Shown in pieces: positions 1-10,413 of a stretch of 64,000 bases of DNA. Made by a program: the position numbers and the translations under genes. The stretch covers positions 62,001 to 126,000 of the forward strand of contig NZ_JALJVC010000005.1 in NCBI RefSeq assembly GCF_022967985.1, written 5' to 3'. The notes beneath the pieces are model-generated. The model saw nothing but the letters and a program-made list of their open reading frames with translations, had not been told where the DNA came from and did no database searches. This DNA comes from Acinetobacter lwoffii (lineage in GTDB: Bacteria; Pseudomonadota; Gammaproteobacteria; Pseudomonadales; Moraxellaceae). Position 1 is the stretch's first letter; every line of letters begins with the position of its first letter.

Positions 1-216
1 ATTTTATTAGCCGCAGATGTGCTCTATGATCAATGTAACCGTTTCTTCCTGGATGAGTTTTTAAAATTTGCACCTGAGGTGTGGGTTGCAGACAGTCGGG
101 TAAAAAACTTTAGTCATCCTCAATATGAAAAACTGGATGAGCGTAGTGCGACGACCTGGCCGGATTTGGATGAATCGCCCGAATTTCGTAATGTCAGTTT
201 CTATAAAACACGTTAA
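1..216 (+). CDS. Class I SAM-dependent methyltransferase, C-terminal fragment (gene starts before the window)
   Basis: The frame is open from base 1 and ends at TAA 214-216, so only about 71 C-terminal residues are visible. It begins with a hydrophobic strand followed by A-A-D-V-L-Y-D, which resembles the post-SAM-motif strand of the nicotinamide N-methyltransferase/lysine methyltransferase-like family (typical form: LLADVLYD). The SAM-binding glycine motif would lie upstream, outside the window. The internal ATG at 19 falls inside this conserved strand and is unlikely to be the true start. A strong hairpin terminator follows immediately. The family call rests on one motif, so the substrate is unknown. 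Confidence 0.6.
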   Translation: MLLAADVLYDQCNRFFLDEFLKFAPEVWVADSRVKNFSHPQYEKLDERSATTWPDLDESPEFRNVSFYKTR

Positions 217-230
217 ATTTAAAAAATTAA

Positions 231-252
231 AAAGGGCACTAGGCCCTTTTTG
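231..252. terminator. Rho-independent terminator, bidirectional
   Basis: AAAGGGC and GCCCTTT pair around a short loop, with an A run on the left and a T run on the right. It separates the convergent methyltransferase fragment and the lipoprotein gene that ends at 290. Confidence 0.85.
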
Positions 253-289
253 ATTGTCTTACTCTGATTAAGTAACTAAGTATCAGATA

Positions 290-712
290 TTAAGAACAGG
301 TATAACGAATAACCCGCATGGTCGTAGGGCGGGCTTCTAAAGCTTCGCGTGCACCCGGGTTCTCGCTATTATGTAAATCAGGCGTATTGCTCAAGCTGAT
401 TTGCGTGCGGCTATTACCCAGTTGGCGGCCATAGTTTTCCTGTTCCGCAGTTGGATTGGAAATTTCATTGGTGCTTAAAATCTGGATGTTGTAAGTTTTG
501 GAACTTCCTAATACGTGTCTGCAAGCGGCTTGCAAGCGATTTTCATCCTGGCTTGGTCGTCCTGAGAGGGTGTAGCTCAAGGTTGCTGTATTGCCTGAAC
601 GTTCCAGAATTTCATAGCCACTTTGTCCATTGAATTGATGGGGTGTGGTCTGACATGCACTCAGTACGAAACTGCTCGCAGCCATAGCCAAAATTACTGT
701 TGTTCTTTTCAT
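290..712 (-). CDS. Small uncharacterised lipoprotein
   Basis: A 140-residue protein with a classic type II signal peptide: MKR, a hydrophobic stretch, and the lipobox L-S-A-C with Cys20 as the predicted acylated residue. The mature part is polar, with no domain I recognise; two later cysteines (near residue 64 and the penultimate residue) could form a disulfide. An AGGAA Shine-Dalgarno lies about 9 nt before the ATG, supporting this start. It is transcribed in the same direction as pckG but is separated from it by about 130 nt and pckG's own terminator, so it is probably expressed alone. Likely an envelope lipoprotein; function unknown. Confidence 0.8.
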   Translation of the reverse strand: MKRTTVILAMAASSFVLSACQTTPHQFNGQSGYEILERSGNTATLSYTLSGRPSQDENRLQAACRHVLGSSKTYNIQILSTNEISNPTAEQENYGRQLGNSRTQISLSNTPDLHNSENPGAREALEARPTTMRVIRYTCS

Positions 713-804
713 ATTTATAGTTCCTGAAGTCTTGGCTTAAGTATGCCATATTTTGCTTAAACTGCTGCTCTGGTCAATTGTGATCAATTGTTTAAACAGC
801 CAAT

Positions 805-832
805 AAAAAAGGCCGCTTACGCGACCTTTTTT
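805..832 (-). terminator. Rho-independent terminator of pckG
   Basis: A symmetrical hairpin (A6-GG, one mismatch, then CGC/GCG around TTAC) is flanked by A and T tracts. It lies just beyond the pckG stop codon on the minus strand. Confidence 0.8.
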
Positions 833-846
833 AATTAAATCAGCAA

Positions 847-2676
847 TTAAGCAGATTTAACCGCAGCAATAAGTTCTGCTTGACGAGTTTTTAACGCTTC
901 CGGTAAACGCTCACCCAGCTTGTCGAACAATTCAGTGTGGCTTTCAAGTTCTTTGATCCATTGATCTTTATCTTGAGAAGTTACTAGGTCAAACTGTTCT
1001 TTAGTGAAGTCAGAACCAGTCCAGTTCAACTGTTCGTAAGTAGGAACTAGGCCGATTGGTGTTTCAACAGCATCAGCACGACCTTCACAACGGTCAATGA
1101 TCCACTCAAGAACACGCATGTTTTGACCGAAACCAGGCCATACGAAGTTGCCTTCAGCATCACGACGGAACCAGTTCACGTTGTAGATACCTGGAAGTTT
1201 GTTGCCAGCAGCGGCAGCTTTCGCGCCCACTTGCTCGCCCATTTCTAACCAGTGCGTGAAGTAATCCGCCATGTTGTAGCCAGCGAATGGCAGCATCGCG
1301 AACGGGTCACGACGAACAACACCTTGTTGACCAACAGCAGCAGCAGTTGTTTCAGAGCCCATCGTTGCAGCTTTGTAAACACCGTCAACCCAGTCAAATG
1401 CTTCTGAAATTAGAGGCACAGTGTCTGCACGGCGACCACCGAAGATGAAGGCAGAAATTGGCACGCCAGCTGGATTTTCCCAGTCAGCGTCAATAGAAGG
1501 GCATTGACCAGCTGCAACTGTGAAACGAGCATTTGGATGCGCTGCTTTTTCTTCGCCAGTGTGTGGTTGACCTTTCCAGTTAGTCAGGTTGGCAGGCGCT
1601 TCTTTAGTCAGACCTTCCCACCATACTTCACCGTTGTCAGTCACAGCGACGTTTGTATAAATCACGTCTTTGTGCATGGTTGCCATACAGTTCGGGTTGG
1701 TCTTGGTGTTGGTACCAGGCGCTACACCGAAGAAGCCAGCTTCAGGGTTGATTGCATATAAGCGACCGTCTTCACCTGGTTTGATCCAAGCAATATCGTC
1801 ACCTACAGTTTCAATCTTCCAGCCTTCATAGCCTGCTGGTGGAATCAACATAGCGAAGTTTGTTTTACCACATGCAGATGGGAATGCAGCTGCGATGTAG
1901 TGTTTTTCGCCTTGTGGATTGGTCACGCCAAGGATCAGCATGTGTTCAGCTAACCAGCCTTGTTGACGACCCATAAATGATGCAATACGTAATGCCAGGC
2001 ATTTTTTACCCAACAATGCGTTACCGCCATAACCAGAACCATAAGACCAGATCTCACGAGTTTCTGGGTAATGCACGATGTATTTTTCTTTGTTGCAAGG
2101 CCATGCAACATCTTTTTCGCCATTCGCAAGCGGAGCACCTACAGTGTGTACGCAAGGAACGTATTCACCGTCAGTACCAAGAACGTCATAAACAGCTTTA
2201 CCCATACGAGCCATTTTAGACATGCTTACTGCAACGTAAGGAGAGTCAGTTAACTCGATACCGATATGAGCGATATGAGAACCCAATGGACCCATTGAGA
2301 ATGGAACCACATAAAGTGTACGACCTGCCATTGAACCGTCAAATAAACCGTTCAATTTTTCGCGCATGACAGCAGGTGCTTCCCAGTTGTTGGTCGCGCC
2401 AGCATCGTCTTTGTTTTCAGAACAGATGTAAGTACGATCTTCAACACGTGCTACGTCAGAAGGATCAGAATTTGCAAGATAAGAACCAGGATGAGTTTCT
2501 TGATTCAGCGCTTGCATTGTGCCGTTAGCGATCATCAAGTCGATATAACGTTGATATTCTTCTGCGCTACCGTCACACCATTCAATTTTTGCTGGTTTTG
2601 TTAATTTAGCAATCTCTTCCACCCAAGCAATAAGCTTAGGGTGACGAACGAATTCTGGTGCGTTCACTTGGGTCAT
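847..2676 (-). CDS. pckG: Phosphoenolpyruvate carboxykinase (GTP)
   Basis: Catalyses oxaloacetate + GTP to phosphoenolpyruvate + GDP + CO2, the entry step of gluconeogenesis from TCA intermediates. At 609 residues it has the length of the GTP-dependent family. The kinase-1a/P-loop motif S-A-C-G-K-T-N lies near residues 267-273 with the reactive Cys typical of GTP-PEPCK, G-D-D-I-A-W near 292-297 (kinase 2), and a C-terminal FVWPGFGQN nucleotide-base motif. I chose the ATG at 2676 (MTQVNAPEF) over an in-frame codon nine residues upstream because the family starts there and a GAGATAGG sequence precedes it. Monocistronic, with its own terminator. Three TTGTAC repeats lie just upstream (see regulatory entry). 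Confidence 0.97.
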   Translation of the reverse strand: MTQVNAPEFVRHPKLIAWVEEIAKLTKPAKIEWCDGSAEEYQRYIDLMIANGTMQALNQETHPGSYLANSDPSDVARVEDRTYICSENKDDAGATNNWEAPAVMREKLNGLFDGSMAGRTLYVVPFSMGPLGSHIAHIGIELTDSPYVAVSMSKMARMGKAVYDVLGTDGEYVPCVHTVGAPLANGEKDVAWPCNKEKYIVHYPETREIWSYGSGYGGNALLGKKCLALRIASFMGRQQGWLAEHMLILGVTNPQGEKHYIAAAFPSACGKTNFAMLIPPAGYEGWKIETVGDDIAWIKPGEDGRLYAINPEAGFFGVAPGTNTKTNPNCMATMHKDVIYTNVAVTDNGEVWWEGLTKEAPANLTNWKGQPHTGEEKAAHPNARFTVAAGQCPSIDADWENPAGVPISAFIFGGRRADTVPLISEAFDWVDGVYKAATMGSETTAAAVGQQGVVRRDPFAMLPFAGYNMADYFTHWLEMGEQVGAKAAAAGNKLPGIYNVNWFRRDAEGNFVWPGFGQNMRVLEWIIDRCEGRADAVETPIGLVPTYEQLNWTGSDFTKEQFDLVTSQDKDQWIKELESHTELFDKLGERLPEALKTRQAELIAAVKSA

Positions 2677-2697
2677 GGTGAGGCCTATCTCAAATGT

Positions 2698-2723
2698 GTA
2701 CAAATTAGATGTACAAAGTACAA
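2698..2723 (-). promoter_or_regulatory. Triple TTGTAC repeat upstream of pckG
   Basis: On the minus strand TTGTAC occurs at 2723-2718, 2716-2711 and 2703-2698, that is three copies in 26 nt, 22-47 nt before the pckG start. This looks like a binding site for a regulator, or repeats around the transcription start. No specific factor is inferred. Confidence 0.35.
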
Positions 2724-3093
2724 TCCGAGCAATAAAAAATATCGCCCAGATGAAGTATGAAAAAAAGTGGCTGTATTAAAGCATAAAATGATAAAAAAAA
2801 TAAGACCAAAGAAGTGCTAGATTTCTTTTGGAATATAATGCTATTTTATTTATAAATATAAGTAAAACAACAAGATAAAACTAAATATTTGAATTATTAA
2901 GGTTATTTATATAAGTGATGAGTGGTATTTATTTTAAAAATTGATATTAAAATCATTATCTTAATTTTATAAGATCTCTAATATTCATTATTGATTAAAT
3001 AAATGGTTGCCATTTGAATTTTACATAAAGCCACTGTTAATTGTCTATGAATTGGACAAAATGCCAATAGGCTTCAATGAAATTGCGCGAAAA
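2704..3093. other. Intergenic region between divergent pckG and the lipid kinase gene
   Basis: About 390 bp of very AT-rich sequence shared by two divergent genes. Apart from the TTGTAC repeats at its left edge I see no RNA gene, small ORF or repeat. It presumably holds both promoters. Confidence 0.5.
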
Positions 3094-4032
3094 ATGTCTA
3101 ATCAATCTAAACCCTTATCGCTGATTTTTAATCATAAAGCTGGTTTTCGCATACAGGGGCCAGAAGGCATTTATGAACAGCTGATCGATATATTTTCAGC
3201 GCAGGGTTATCAAACTAAAGCTTATGAAATCAATGATTCACAGCAATTTGATAAAATTATGGTTGAGGTGCTTGAACAGCATTTGGCATCTAGCGAGTCA
3301 GGAATCATCGTTGCGGCAGGCGGAGATGGCACTTTAAATACAGTCGCCAAACATGTGTTGAATACGCAAATTCCTGTCGGTATTTTGCCTTTAGGGACTT
3401 TTAACTATGTGGCGAGATTATTGGGGATTCCGCTGGATTTGCTTGAAGCGGCAAAAGTGATTGCGACAGGACAGCCACAACGTATGAATGTTGCTCGTAT
3501 CAATCAGGAAATTTATCTGAATAATGCCAGTTTAGGTCTATATCCTTTATTTATTAAAAAACGTGAAGACTATAATCGTATTTTTGGTCGCTTACCGCTA
3601 CATGCCTATACTTCTGCACTGGATGTTTTAATTCGCGACCGTAAAGAATTAAAACTAAAAATCTGGGTGGATCAAAAGAAATATCCGGTAAAAACACCAC
3701 TGATTTTTTTTGGCAATAATCCCTTGCAACTGGCGGATATGAAAATGCGCATTGCAGAAGCGGCTGAAAAAGGCAAAGTGGCGGGAGTTGTAGTTTCTAA
3801 AAGTGATAAGCTTACTTTATTTAAGCTAGTGTATCAGCTGATTCGTGGCAAGATTGACCAGGCATCGGATGTTTATAGTTTTGCAGCCGATCAAGTTCGA
3901 ATCGAATCCCGAGCCAAGAAACTGATGGTAGCGATTGATGGGGAAATTGTGGAAATGGCCCCGCCACTCAATATTTCTGTATTAAAAGATAGCCTAAACG
4001 TAATGGTGCCACATGATCCTGCATCTGTCTGA
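3094..4032 (+). CDS. Diacylglycerol kinase-family lipid kinase (DAGK catalytic domain)
   Basis: A 312-residue protein that begins like the family with L-S-L-I-F-N-H-K-A-G, followed by the diagnostic G-G-D-G-T motif near residues 76-80 and L-P-L-G-T-F-N-Y-V-A near 98-107. These place it in the DAGK_cat/YegS-like superfamily that phosphorylates lipid hydroxyls using ATP; the substrate (diacylglycerol, another lipid or sphingosine-like) cannot be read from sequence. The frame is open back to TTG 3007 with an ATG at 3061, but homology begins after ATG 3094; neither has a strong ribosome site, so the start is uncertain. Its end overlaps the next gene by 20 nt, implying translational coupling. Confidence 0.85.
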   Translation: MSNQSKPLSLIFNHKAGFRIQGPEGIYEQLIDIFSAQGYQTKAYEINDSQQFDKIMVEVLEQHLASSESGIIVAAGGDGTLNTVAKHVLNTQIPVGILPLGTFNYVARLLGIPLDLLEAAKVIATGQPQRMNVARINQEIYLNNASLGLYPLFIKKREDYNRIFGRLPLHAYTSALDVLIRDRKELKLKIWVDQKKYPVKTPLIFFGNNPLQLADMKMRIAEAAEKGKVAGVVVSKSDKLTLFKLVYQLIRGKIDQASDVYSFAADQVRIESRAKKLMVAIDGEIVEMAPPLNISVLKDSLNVMVPHDPASV

Positions 4033-4789
4033 TCTGCATTTTGGAACAGAGAAGCCGGAGTGTTTAGAAGCGATTCGGCATTTCTGTCAGACCCATCCAC
4101 TTGAAGCCGTCGTCATCAGTGGTGACCTGACTCAGCGCGCACGTTTGGGTCAATTCTTTGCCTGCAAAAAATTTTTAGATCAGCTCAATACGCCTTATAT
4201 GGTGATCCCGGGGAATCATGATATTCCGCTCTATCATTTGTGGAATCGGCTTTTCAATCCATTTACCCGTTACCAGATTTTTTTTGGTGAATTGGAGCCA
4301 ATATTTGAAACTGAAAATTTTTATCTGATTGGGGTGAATTCGATCCGACGTCGATATCATACCAAAGGGCATTTATCCCTTGAGCAGATTCAGCGTATTG
4401 ATTTGCAACTGGCTCAGGCGCCTGCGTTCAAATTAAAAATCATTGTCAGCCATCAACCTTTTTATGTGCCTTTTCAAAATAAGCGCGGTTTCAAGGACAG
4501 CCCATTGATGGCCAAAATTGCTTTAGAGGCCTGGGCAGAGCATGGTCTGTTTGCGGTGTTACATGGGCATCTGCATCAACCGGCGATTTATGATTTGAAT
4601 CAGATGTTCGGATTGGGGATGGATCATCCTGTATATGATGTACATGCAGGGACTTCTGCGTCAAATCGTCTACATAAAGATGAACCGAACAGCTTTAATC
4701 TGATTGATGCCACAGGAAAAATTTCTCAATATTTATTCGATGAAGTGGCACAAGCCTTTATGTTGAAGGCTGATCTGCCGAATAAATAG
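4013..4789 (+). CDS. Calcineurin-like metallophosphoesterase
   Basis: A 258-residue enzyme with the full set of dinuclear metal motifs in order: D-L-H (residues 7-9), S-G-D (36-38), G-N-H-D (67-70), a later S-H-Q-P and H-G-H-L-H. These bind two metals and hydrolyse phosphomono- or phosphodiesters; the sequence type resembles CpdA-like cytosolic phosphoesterases, and no signal peptide is visible. The ATG lies inside the 3' end of the lipid-kinase gene (20-nt overlap). The coupling suggests lipid or nucleotide phosphate turnover, but the substrate is not deducible. Confidence 0.88.
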   Translation: MILHLSDLHFGTEKPECLEAIRHFCQTHPLEAVVISGDLTQRARLGQFFACKKFLDQLNTPYMVIPGNHDIPLYHLWNRLFNPFTRYQIFFGELEPIFETENFYLIGVNSIRRRYHTKGHLSLEQIQRIDLQLAQAPAFKLKIIVSHQPFYVPFQNKRGFKDSPLMAKIALEAWAEHGLFAVLHGHLHQPAIYDLNQMFGLGMDHPVYDVHAGTSASNRLHKDEPNSFNLIDATGKISQYLFDEVAQAFMLKADLPNK

Positions 4790-4838
4790 ACGAAAACCTA
4801 TGATTCGTTAAAAAAAACCAATTTTTTTTCATTTTTGC

Positions 4839-4867
4839 CCTTGAAGCGTTTTATTCCATCTCCATAA
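4839..4867 (+). promoter_or_regulatory. Sigma-32 (RpoH)-like heat-shock promoter of groESL
   Basis: CTTGAA at 4840-4845 matches the sigma-32 -35 element exactly. After 14 nt comes CTCCAT at 4860-4865, five of six positions of the CCCCAT -10 core. The spacing fits the 13-15 nt usual for RpoH promoters, and the site is about 95 nt before groES. A motif match only; no transcript data. Confidence 0.65.
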
Positions 4868-4957
4868 AAGTGACATCAAAAATTTTTGATGATGACCCAT
4901 GGAATAATTAAGTCGTCATCAGTGACCTAAAAAAGACTTAGTCTGATGGAGTTATTT

Positions 4958-5248
4958 ATGAGCAACATTCGTCCATTACATGACCGCGTTGTTATTCGTC
5001 GTGTTGAAGAAGAAACTAAAACAGCTGGGGGCATTCTACTTCCAGGTTCGGCTGCTGAAAAACCTGCTCAAGGTGAAATCATTGCAGTTGGTAATGGTCA
5101 AATCACTGACAATGGCGTACGCGCGTTAGACGTAAAAGTTGGCGACAAAGTATTGTTCGGTACTTATGCAGGCACTACTGTAAAAGTAAACGGCGAAGAG
5201 CTTTTAATCATGAAAGAATCTGACATTTTAGCGGTATTAGAAGCTTAA
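4958..5248 (+). CDS. groES: Co-chaperonin GroES
   Basis: The 96-residue heptameric lid of the GroEL folding chamber, cytosolic. The protein starts [12 protein letters not shown] and contains the mobile-loop region [11 protein letters not shown], diagnostic of Cpn10. I chose ATG 4958 rather than the in-frame ATG at 4946, because a GGAG ribosome site (4948-4951) sits at the right distance only for the later codon and the family begins there. First gene of the groES-groEL operon, 70 nt before groEL, downstream of a sigma-32-like promoter. Confidence 0.98.
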   Translation: MSNIRPLHDRVVIRRVEEETKTAGGILLPGSAAEKPAQGEIIAVGNGQITDNGVRALDVKVGDKVLFGTYAGTTVKVNGEELLIMKESDILAVLEA

Positions 5249-5258
5249 TCTGCGCTAA

Positions 5259-6953
<1,695 letters not shown>

Positions 6954-6974
6954 TTCATCATCCGAGCATTTCAT

Positions 6975-7006
6975 AAAAAATCCCCGCAATAGCGGGGATT
7001 TTTTTA
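6975..7006. terminator. Rho-independent terminator after groEL, bidirectional
   Basis: TCCCCGC-AATA-GCGGGGA forms a perfect GC-rich stem with A6 before it and T7 after it. It separates groEL from the convergent NlpE-like gene. Confidence 0.95.
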
Positions 7007-7019
7007 TGCGTTTACAAAA

Positions 7020-7514
7020 TTATGATGCGGACTTTTTAACTAATTTATAATTTAAATTACTGTCGATTTTTTTACCTGATTTCATCTCGCGTGCTTCAAC
7101 AAAATTTTCACCAACAAAGAATTTACGGTTTTCAGCTTTGTTATCTAATGTGATGATTGAAGGATCTTGAGGGTCAAAACTGAAACTACCTTTAGTTTCC
7201 GTCTCATTATTTCCAGCTTTACCTAAATATTCCTCATTTAGGTCATAGGTTTTATCCGGATTGAGATCTAACTCGACCTTAATCCCTTCACAGTCAGCAC
7301 AAGGAAAAACACCTTCGTATTCACCTGCCCAATCTAGCGAAGTTTCTGCGCTATCAGCACGGTTCACACTAGTATCCGCGTTATTTTGCTCCATCATGGC
7401 TGGGCTGGATTGAGCATTATTACTCATCGGCTCATTATCATTGGGCTTTGAACAGGCGGTTAAAGCTCCTGCAAGAACGACTGCTATCGCAGCAGTAAGC
7501 GTTAATTTTTTCAT
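7020..7514 (-). CDS. NlpE-like N-terminal domain lipoprotein
   Basis: A 164-residue lipoprotein: signal peptide with lipobox L-T-A-C (Cys21), a polar Asn/Ser/Met-rich linker to about residue 60, then a small beta-rich domain starting W-A-G-E-Y-E-G-V-F-P-C-A-D-C-E-G-I. That PCADC-x-GI segment with its CXXC pair is the signature of the NlpE N-terminal domain. In E. coli NlpE is an outer-membrane lipoprotein linked to Cpx signalling, adhesion and copper stress. Here only the N-terminal domain is present; the C-terminal OB-like domain of E. coli NlpE is absent. An AGGG ribosome site precedes the ATG. Convergent with groEL. Confidence 0.85.
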   Translation of the reverse strand: MKKLTLTAAIAVVLAGALTACSKPNDNEPMSNNAQSSPAMMEQNNADTSVNRADSAETSLDWAGEYEGVFPCADCEGIKVELDLNPDKTYDLNEEYLGKAGNNETETKGSFSFDPQDPSIITLDNKAENRKFFVGENFVEAREMKSGKKIDSNLNYKLVKKSAS

Positions 7515-7741
7515 TGTTTTAACCCTATTAAATTATTTGTTATGAATTACATTAAAAGTAGTCAGTACAGATAAATAGGGCAATCTTGTTAAAGTTTGAT
7601 TCATTAGGTGAATGAGGCCAGAGTTATTGATAAGTGAGCAGGATTTAAGAATTTTTAGCCAAGTTTAAAGTCACTTTATGCTGTTTCGTTAACCAATTCT
7701 GAACGCTATGATTAGAAAATAATGATAATGCGGAGGGGATA

Positions 7742-8896
7742 ATGAAATTAGAACAAGAAAATAATCTGATTGCAAAAATTTATGATGCTGCTGTATTACC
7801 ATCTTTGTGGCTGGACGTGATCAAAGATATCGTGAGCTATACTAAAAGTAAGAGTGCAATTTTTACCGGTCTGGATCAGCTTAATCCAGGCTATGACTTT
7901 GTCTATACGCACAATATCCCGAATGAAAGTCTGGCCGCTTATCAAGAGGAGCGTATCAGAGTGATTGATATGAAACTGCATATGCCCTTATGGAATGCGA
8001 TCGAGATGGGCGATGCTTTAAGTCATAACTGTCAGCACTATGCAGAACAGCCGGGTACGGATCACTATGTGTTCTATGAGAAGTGTTTAAAGCCTGGCGG
8101 TGTATCTTATCTGGCGGGAGTATTGCTGGATCGGGGGAATTATCGTTGGGCGGTACTGGGTATTCATCGTGCACCTGAAGTACAGCCTTTTGAACAGCCT
8201 GAGCTGGATTTTCTAAGACGTATCAGTATTCATTTACGCCGGGCTTTGCAAATTCACCGGCAAATCAACTTGATTCAGCAAGATAATTTAAGCTTGTATA
8301 CCGTATTGGATAGTTTAAAAACCGGAATTGTACTGCTTGATCAAAACCTGTGTTTAAGTTATTCCAATCCCATTGCGCAAAAGATGCTTGATCAAAGTTC
8401 ATGTCTGGATCTGGATATACATAACCGTCTAAAAACCAATTATAGTCAGCAGATACGTTTTGATCAGCTTCTGGAAAGTGCTTTGCTGGAAGATACGACC
8501 ATTCAAACTGAAGTGGGTGGAGTCCTGGCGTTGAGTGATGGGGCAGGCTCGCAATTCATGCTGACGGTAGTCCCCTTTAAGAAATTAAGAAATATGCAAC
8601 ATTTACAGTCTGCTCAGCATCAGATTGCATTATTTATGACGGATAAAAACCAGCATTATTCCCTGTCAAGAACTTACCTACAACAGTGTTACCAGCTTTC
8701 CAAACGAGAGTTTGATTTATGTGAGTTGTTAATTAATGGTTATAAAATAGAAGATATTGCAGAACAGTGTGGCATTACGCTGAGTTCGGTACGGACGTAT
8801 TTTAAAAATATTTATGAAAAAACCCAATGTTGTTCGCAAATCGAACTGATGCATTTATTGATGGGTTGTACCATTCAATTTGAACATATTGATTAA
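7742..8896 (+). CDS. LuxR-type (GerE helix-turn-helix) transcriptional regulator
   Basis: A 384-residue protein with a C-terminal GerE/LuxR DNA-binding domain near residues 322-376: L-S-K-R-E-F-D-L-C-E-L-L-I-N-G-Y, then I-A-E-Q-C-G-I-T-L-S-S-V-R-T-Y-F-K-N-I-Y-E-K. The N-terminal 300 residues carry no receiver Asp pattern and no autoinducer-domain signature I recognise; the middle (about 185-300) may be a PAS-like sensor. A strong GGAGGGG ribosome site precedes the ATG. It is divergent from the NlpE-like gene and stands alone, so its targets and signal are unknown. Confidence 0.82.
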   Translation: MKLEQENNLIAKIYDAAVLPSLWLDVIKDIVSYTKSKSAIFTGLDQLNPGYDFVYTHNIPNESLAAYQEERIRVIDMKLHMPLWNAIEMGDALSHNCQHYAEQPGTDHYVFYEKCLKPGGVSYLAGVLLDRGNYRWAVLGIHRAPEVQPFEQPELDFLRRISIHLRRALQIHRQINLIQQDNLSLYTVLDSLKTGIVLLDQNLCLSYSNPIAQKMLDQSSCLDLDIHNRLKTNYSQQIRFDQLLESALLEDTTIQTEVGGVLALSDGAGSQFMLTVVPFKKLRNMQHLQSAQHQIALFMTDKNQHYSLSRTYLQQCYQLSKREFDLCELLINGYKIEDIAEQCGITLSSVRTYFKNIYEKTQCCSQIELMHLLMGCTIQFEHID

Positions 8897-8928
8897 ACCG
8901 GCCTGAATTTCATATTCAAGCCGGTTTA
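8894..8928. terminator. Inverted repeat between convergent genes, probable terminator
   Basis: TAAACCGGC (8894-8902) pairs perfectly with GCCGGTTTA (8920-8928), and an inner TGAAT/ATTCA extends the stem. It begins at the stop codon of the LuxR-type gene. No long T run follows, so termination efficiency is uncertain. Confidence 0.6.
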
Positions 8929-8934
8929 TATGGG

Positions 8935-10098
8935 TTATTTAACACGTTGTAAAGTTACAGGATCTTCACCTTGCGGATGTAAGATAAGATTGTTGTTAGA
9001 TATATTGATGCTTGCAATTGTCTTGCTGCCATTTGAACTATCTTGTAATCCACCACACTCGTTGGTATCGAATAATACCTCGGTTGTGGTGAGAGTATTT
9101 GCTGACAATGTATATTTGCCATATTCAATTCCTGGCCAACCACAGTCATCTCCACCTTCAGTGTCTAGGAAGAAATAATAGTTGTTATCAAAGAAAGCAA
9201 ATAGGTGCGTTTCATTGAGTCGCCACGTGCCGACGAGACTATTAGACTGCTTAACTCGATTTAAACGGTATTCAGTACTAACGCCGGGTTCAGTAAGAAT
9301 TAATTGAGTTCCATTAAAGTTTAAAGAATAAGGTTTATTCTCGGCAGGATGTGAAAGTCCCCATTCACCATTGGTGTCATGTAGGATTTCCGGTTCAATC
9401 ACGGTTGTTGTTGCATTCCATTTTAAGCGGCCCATTTCAATGCCTGCTTGACCACTCTCATCTTTTGCTTCTGCTTCACCTAGTGCATAGCGTCCATCTT
9501 CCAAAATGTGAATCAACACAGCAGTGTTATCGGTACGGTTAATCTCCCAAGTGCCGGCAATATCTTTGTAGAAGGTCGCTTGGAAGTGTGCTTTAGCATC
9601 CTCTTCATTCACTAACTTTTCTTCAGGAATTACTGTTTTGACAATAGCTTCATTTTTAAAGTCATTATAAGGTTGGTCAAAATTGATACTCTGATTTTTT
9701 AAGGCATCTGTAGTGGCCGTACTAATTTTAAGTTTGTCATCGTTATCATCTCCATCTAAGGATTGTAAAAATACCAGTAAGTTAAGGCGAGCATTTTCAG
9801 TCTCAGCTAAATCCAAAGGGGTAACACGTTCTTTTGCTTCAATTTCATCCCCGAGTTGAACATCACCAATATAGAATTTAACCGTTTCTCCTTCATTGAA
9901 GTTAAATTCACCATCGTCATTGGTAAAACCTGTAGCACCACTACTTGTGACATAGCGTACCCCAGCAATCACAGCATCCGTTAGTACCCCGGTCTGGGTT
10001 CCAATATTACTTGTTGGAGGTGTACTTGAGTTATCATCCGAACCACCACAGGCACTAAGTAACCCTGCTAAAGCAATACAAAGTAAAGTCTTTTTCAT
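8935..10098 (-). CDS. Large uncharacterised lipoprotein
   Basis: A 387-residue protein with a type II signal peptide and lipobox L-S-A-C-G-G (Cys17), followed by an Asp/Ser/Thr-rich linker. Next comes an acidic module (about residues 35-85) with T-G-F-T-N-D-D-G-E-F-N-F, a beta-sandwich-like pattern common in surface lipoproteins of marine and soil gamma-proteobacteria. The C-terminal half contains two similar blocks, each starting near G-T-W-x-(I/L)-N (about 190 and 290), which suggests an internal duplication of a lipocalin-like beta fold. An AGGAAG ribosome site is well placed. Function unknown. Confidence 0.75.
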   Translation of the reverse strand: MKKTLLCIALAGLLSACGGSDDNSSTPPTSNIGTQTGVLTDAVIAGVRYVTSSGATGFTNDDGEFNFNEGETVKFYIGDVQLGDEIEAKERVTPLDLAETENARLNLLVFLQSLDGDDNDDKLKISTATTDALKNQSINFDQPYNDFKNEAIVKTVIPEEKLVNEEDAKAHFQATFYKDIAGTWEINRTDNTAVLIHILEDGRYALGEAEAKDESGQAGIEMGRLKWNATTTVIEPEILHDTNGEWGLSHPAENKPYSLNFNGTQLILTEPGVSTEYRLNRVKQSNSLVGTWRLNETHLFAFFDNNYYFFLDTEGGDDCGWPGIEYGKYTLSANTLTTTEVLFDTNECGGLQDSSNGSKTIASINISNNNLILHPQGEDPVTLQRVK

Positions 10099-10413
10099 TA
10101 GAATCTTCCTGAAATTTATAATGTGGATTCAGTATAAAAAGACCCTTATATTTGCCATATCCCAAAATGAGGAGGTTAAGAGCTTTTTAATGCATGAATC
10201 CTTTAAATTAGAAAGAAATTCCTATTTATATTGGGAAGCAATCTTAACTATCCGTAAATTGATGTATGAGATAAGTTGAAAGGTGGCAAAAATAATCAAC
10301 TATTCATTTAAAAATTCTAATTATACAAATATAGATTAACTGTTTATTTATTGATCATAGAGCACTATCTATATTTGCCGAGGTTGCTAAAATTCGCGCA
10401 ATTTTGAATAGAA
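10099..10413. other. Intergenic region between divergent lipoprotein and acyltransferase genes
   Basis: 315 bp, AT-rich. A 29-codon open frame starts at ATG 10190, with a GAGGAGG about 15 nt before it. The spacing is poor and the product resembles nothing I know, so I do not call it. The promoters of both flanking genes presumably lie here. Confidence 0.4.
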
